Below are positions 23,372-24,709 of a stretch of 24,709 nucleotides of DNA, piece after piece (within the stretch, counting starts at the first letter, position 1; each line of letters begins with the position of its first letter). A model generated the notes under the pieces. The model ran no database searches. It worked only from the letters and a program-made list of their open reading frames with translations, and was not told the origin of the DNA. This DNA is from JBKQHQ01 sp052148715 (GTDB taxonomy: Bacteria > Pseudomonadota > Alphaproteobacteria > Rhizobiales > Xanthobacteraceae): NCBI GenBank assembly GCA_052148715.1, contig JBKQHQ010000264.1, positions 1 to 24,709 of the forward strand. Direction: 5' to 3'. The position numbers were made by a program, and so were the translations under genes.

Positions 23372-24580
23372 ATGGCCCAGAACTCAGCCCGCACCCCCGG
23401 GCGGCATTTTTTGCAAATTCCGGGCCCCACCCCCGTCCCCGACCGCATCTTGCGGGCGATGGACACCCCGATGATCGATCATCGCGGTCCGGAGTTTCAA
23501 AAGCTCGCCAAGCGGGTGCTGGAAGGCATCAAGACCATCTTCAAGACCGCCAATCCGGTGATCGTCTACACGGCCACGGGCACCGGCGCCTGGGAGGCCG
23601 CCCTGGTCAACACCCTGTCGCCCGGCGACCGCGTGCTGATGGTCGAGACCGGACAGTTCGCCACCTTGTGGAAGAACATGGCCGTGCGGCTCGGTCTGCA
23701 ACCGGAATTCATCCCGACCGACTGGCGCACCGGGGTCGACCCGGCCGCGATCGAAGAGGCGCTGCGCAAGGATACGGCGCATGCCATCAAGGCCGTGTGC
23801 TTCCTGCACAACGAGACCGCGACCGGATGCCTCTCCTCGGTGCCGGAGGTGCGCAAGGCGATCGATGCGGCCGGCCATCCGGCGCTGCTCATGGTCGACA
23901 CCATCTCCTCGCTCGCTTCGACCGACTACCGGCATGACGAGTGGGGCGTCGATGTCACCGTCGGCGGCGCGCAGAAGGGCTTGATGCTGCCGCCCGGCAT
24001 GTCGTTCAACGCCGTGAGCAACAAGGCGCTGGCGGCCGCGAAGACGTCGAAGCTGCCAAAGTCGTTCTTCTCCTGGGAGGACATGCTCAACATCAACAAG
24101 ATCGGCTTCTTTCCCTACACGCCGGCGACGCAGATGGTGCACGGCTTGGCGGCGGCGATCGACATGCTGCACGAGGAAGGCCTCGAGAACGTCTTCGCCC
24201 GCCACGAGCGTTTCGCCGAGGCGACGCGGCGCGCCGTGCGGGCCTGGGGCCTCGAGATCCTCTGCCGCGATGCCAAGTACTACTCACCGACGGTCACAGC
24301 CGTTCTACTGCCCGAGGGACACGACGCCGACGCCTTCCGCAGCCTGGCGCTCGACCAGTTCAACATCTCCTACGGCATGAGCTTCGGCCGCTTCGCCGGC
24401 AAATACTTCCGGATCGGCCATCTCGGCGACATCAACGAGCTGATGCTCCTGGGGGCGCTGGCCGGCACCGAGATGGCGCTCGCGCTCGCCGGCGTGCCGC
24501 ACAAGAAGGGCGGCGTGCAAGCCGCGATGGACTACCTTGTTTCGGTGTCGTCCTCCTCGGCCCGCGCCGCCGCGGAGTGA
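23372..24580 (+). CDS. sgaA: Serine--glyoxylate aminotransferase (class V, PLP-dependent)
   Basis: This PLP enzyme transfers the amino group of serine to glyoxylate, giving glycine and hydroxypyruvate, a step of the serine cycle and of glyoxylate detoxification. The 402 aa chain shows IPGPTPVPDRILRAM and IDHRGPEF at the N-terminus (14-42), TATGTGAWEAALVN (67-80, cofactor phosphate region), FLHNETATGC (144-153), VDTISSL (175-181) and the Schiff-base Lys202 in VGGAQKGLMLPPG. The start MAQNSARTPG is supported by AGGAG upstream and by the usual family beginning. It is divergent from the FAD/Fe-S dehydrogenase, suggesting that hydroxyacid oxidation to glyoxylate feeds this enzyme. Hydroxypyruvate made here could be reduced by an enzyme such as the one at 1376-2356, but that link is only an inference. 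It ends 24 bp before the transposase fragment. Confidence 0.95.
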   Translation: MAQNSARTPGRHFLQIPGPTPVPDRILRAMDTPMIDHRGPEFQKLAKRVLEGIKTIFKTANPVIVYTATGTGAWEAALVNTLSPGDRVLMVETGQFATLWKNMAVRLGLQPEFIPTDWRTGVDPAAIEEALRKDTAHAIKAVCFLHNETATGCLSSVPEVRKAIDAAGHPALLMVDTISSLASTDYRHDEWGVDVTVGGAQKGLMLPPGMSFNAVSNKALAAAKTSKLPKSFFSWEDMLNINKIGFFPYTPATQMVHGLAAAIDMLHEEGLENVFARHERFAEATRRAVRAWGLEILCRDAKYYSPTVTAVLLPEGHDADAFRSLALDQFNISYGMSFGRFAGKYFRIGHLGDINELMLLGALAGTEMALALAGVPHKKGGVQAAMDYLVSVSSSSARAAAE

Positions 24581-24604
24581 TGACAGGGGAATCGGGTGAA
24601 GAGA

Positions 24605-24709
24605 TCATGCGGCAATGAGGGTTGCGAGGAAGTCGTCGTCCCACGCGGCGACTTTGCGTTTGAGGCGCAGAGAGTCTTTTCCTGGGGCTATTCGGATCAG
24701 ATTGTGCGC
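24605..24709 (-). mobile_element. C-terminal end of an ISAs1-like transposase (cut by window edge)
   Basis: The last 105 bp encode, on the minus strand, 34 residues followed by a stop codon: a stretch starting AHNLIRIAPGKDSLRLKRKV and ending AAWDDDFLATLIAA. The pattern N-L-[IL]-R ... S-L-R-x-K-R-K-x-A-x-W-D-D-x-[FY]-L at a C-terminus is typical of ISAs1-family transposases. The element end must lie between the aminotransferase stop (24580) and the transposase stop. A C-run start CAGGGGAATCGGG at 24584-24596 is a candidate terminal repeat, which cannot be confirmed without the other end. Confidence 0.6.

Noticed and set aside
1..24709. tRNA, rRNA, CRISPR arrays, riboswitches
   Set aside because: No cloverleaf, ribosomal sequence, regularly spaced repeats or recognisable riboswitch core was seen on reading; subtle RNAs would need a covariance-model search.

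Overview
The window is GC-rich, dense bacterial DNA. Gene content points to an alphaproteobacterium of the Rhizobiales (Bradyrhizobium / Rhodoplanes / Xanthobacteraceae-like): an RHH_4-type ribbon-helix-helix protein, several tripartite-tricarboxylate (Bug/TctC) binding proteins, a serine-glyoxylate aminotransferase and a GntR-free catabolic layout dominated by organic-acid genes. The assignment is an inference from gene types and base composition, since no rRNA or tRNA is present.

Left part (1-7.6 kb): the 3' end of a chemotaxis receptor converges on a seven-gene minus-strand operon. In transcription order it reads E1-alpha, E1-beta, a small cupin, an aldehyde dehydrogenase, an E2 lipoyl acyltransferase, a D-2-hydroxyacid dehydrogenase and a secreted protein with two Inh-type protease-inhibitor repeats. 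The first six form a plausible 2-oxoacid or acetoin catabolic pathway without its own E3. A TTGACA box and a GCCTAA/TTAGGC dyad precede the first gene.

Middle (7.8-15.0 kb): a RelE/ParE toxin-antitoxin pair, an EamA-type exporter, an ABC importer permease and ATPase with no binding protein, a divergent Bug-type binding protein, a convergent LysR regulator, a ribbon-helix-helix protein and a membrane-anchored EAL-domain protein.

Right part (15.2-24.7 kb): a tightly coupled three-gene unit encodes a GNAT/C39-like peptidase fusion, an RLAN/RimK-type ATP-grasp ligase and an NMT1/THI5-like binding protein. Upstream lies an eroded tripartite tricarboxylate transporter operon, with TctC intact, TctB cut to its first helix and TctA absent. 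Then come a 994-residue FAD/Fe-S lactate- or glycolate-type dehydrogenase and, divergently, serine-glyoxylate aminotransferase, which together suggest 2-hydroxyacid to glyoxylate to glycine metabolism. The window ends in the C-terminus of an ISAs1-like transposase lying only 24 bp past the aminotransferase stop.

The most interesting item is the GNAT-C39 / RLAN-RimK / binding-protein operon, a probable peptide- or amide-bond modification system of unknown product. Second is the 2-oxoacid dehydrogenase operon with its cupin and tandem protease inhibitor. No CRISPR array, tRNA, rRNA or origin was seen, and no gene-free stretch exceeds 300 bp.
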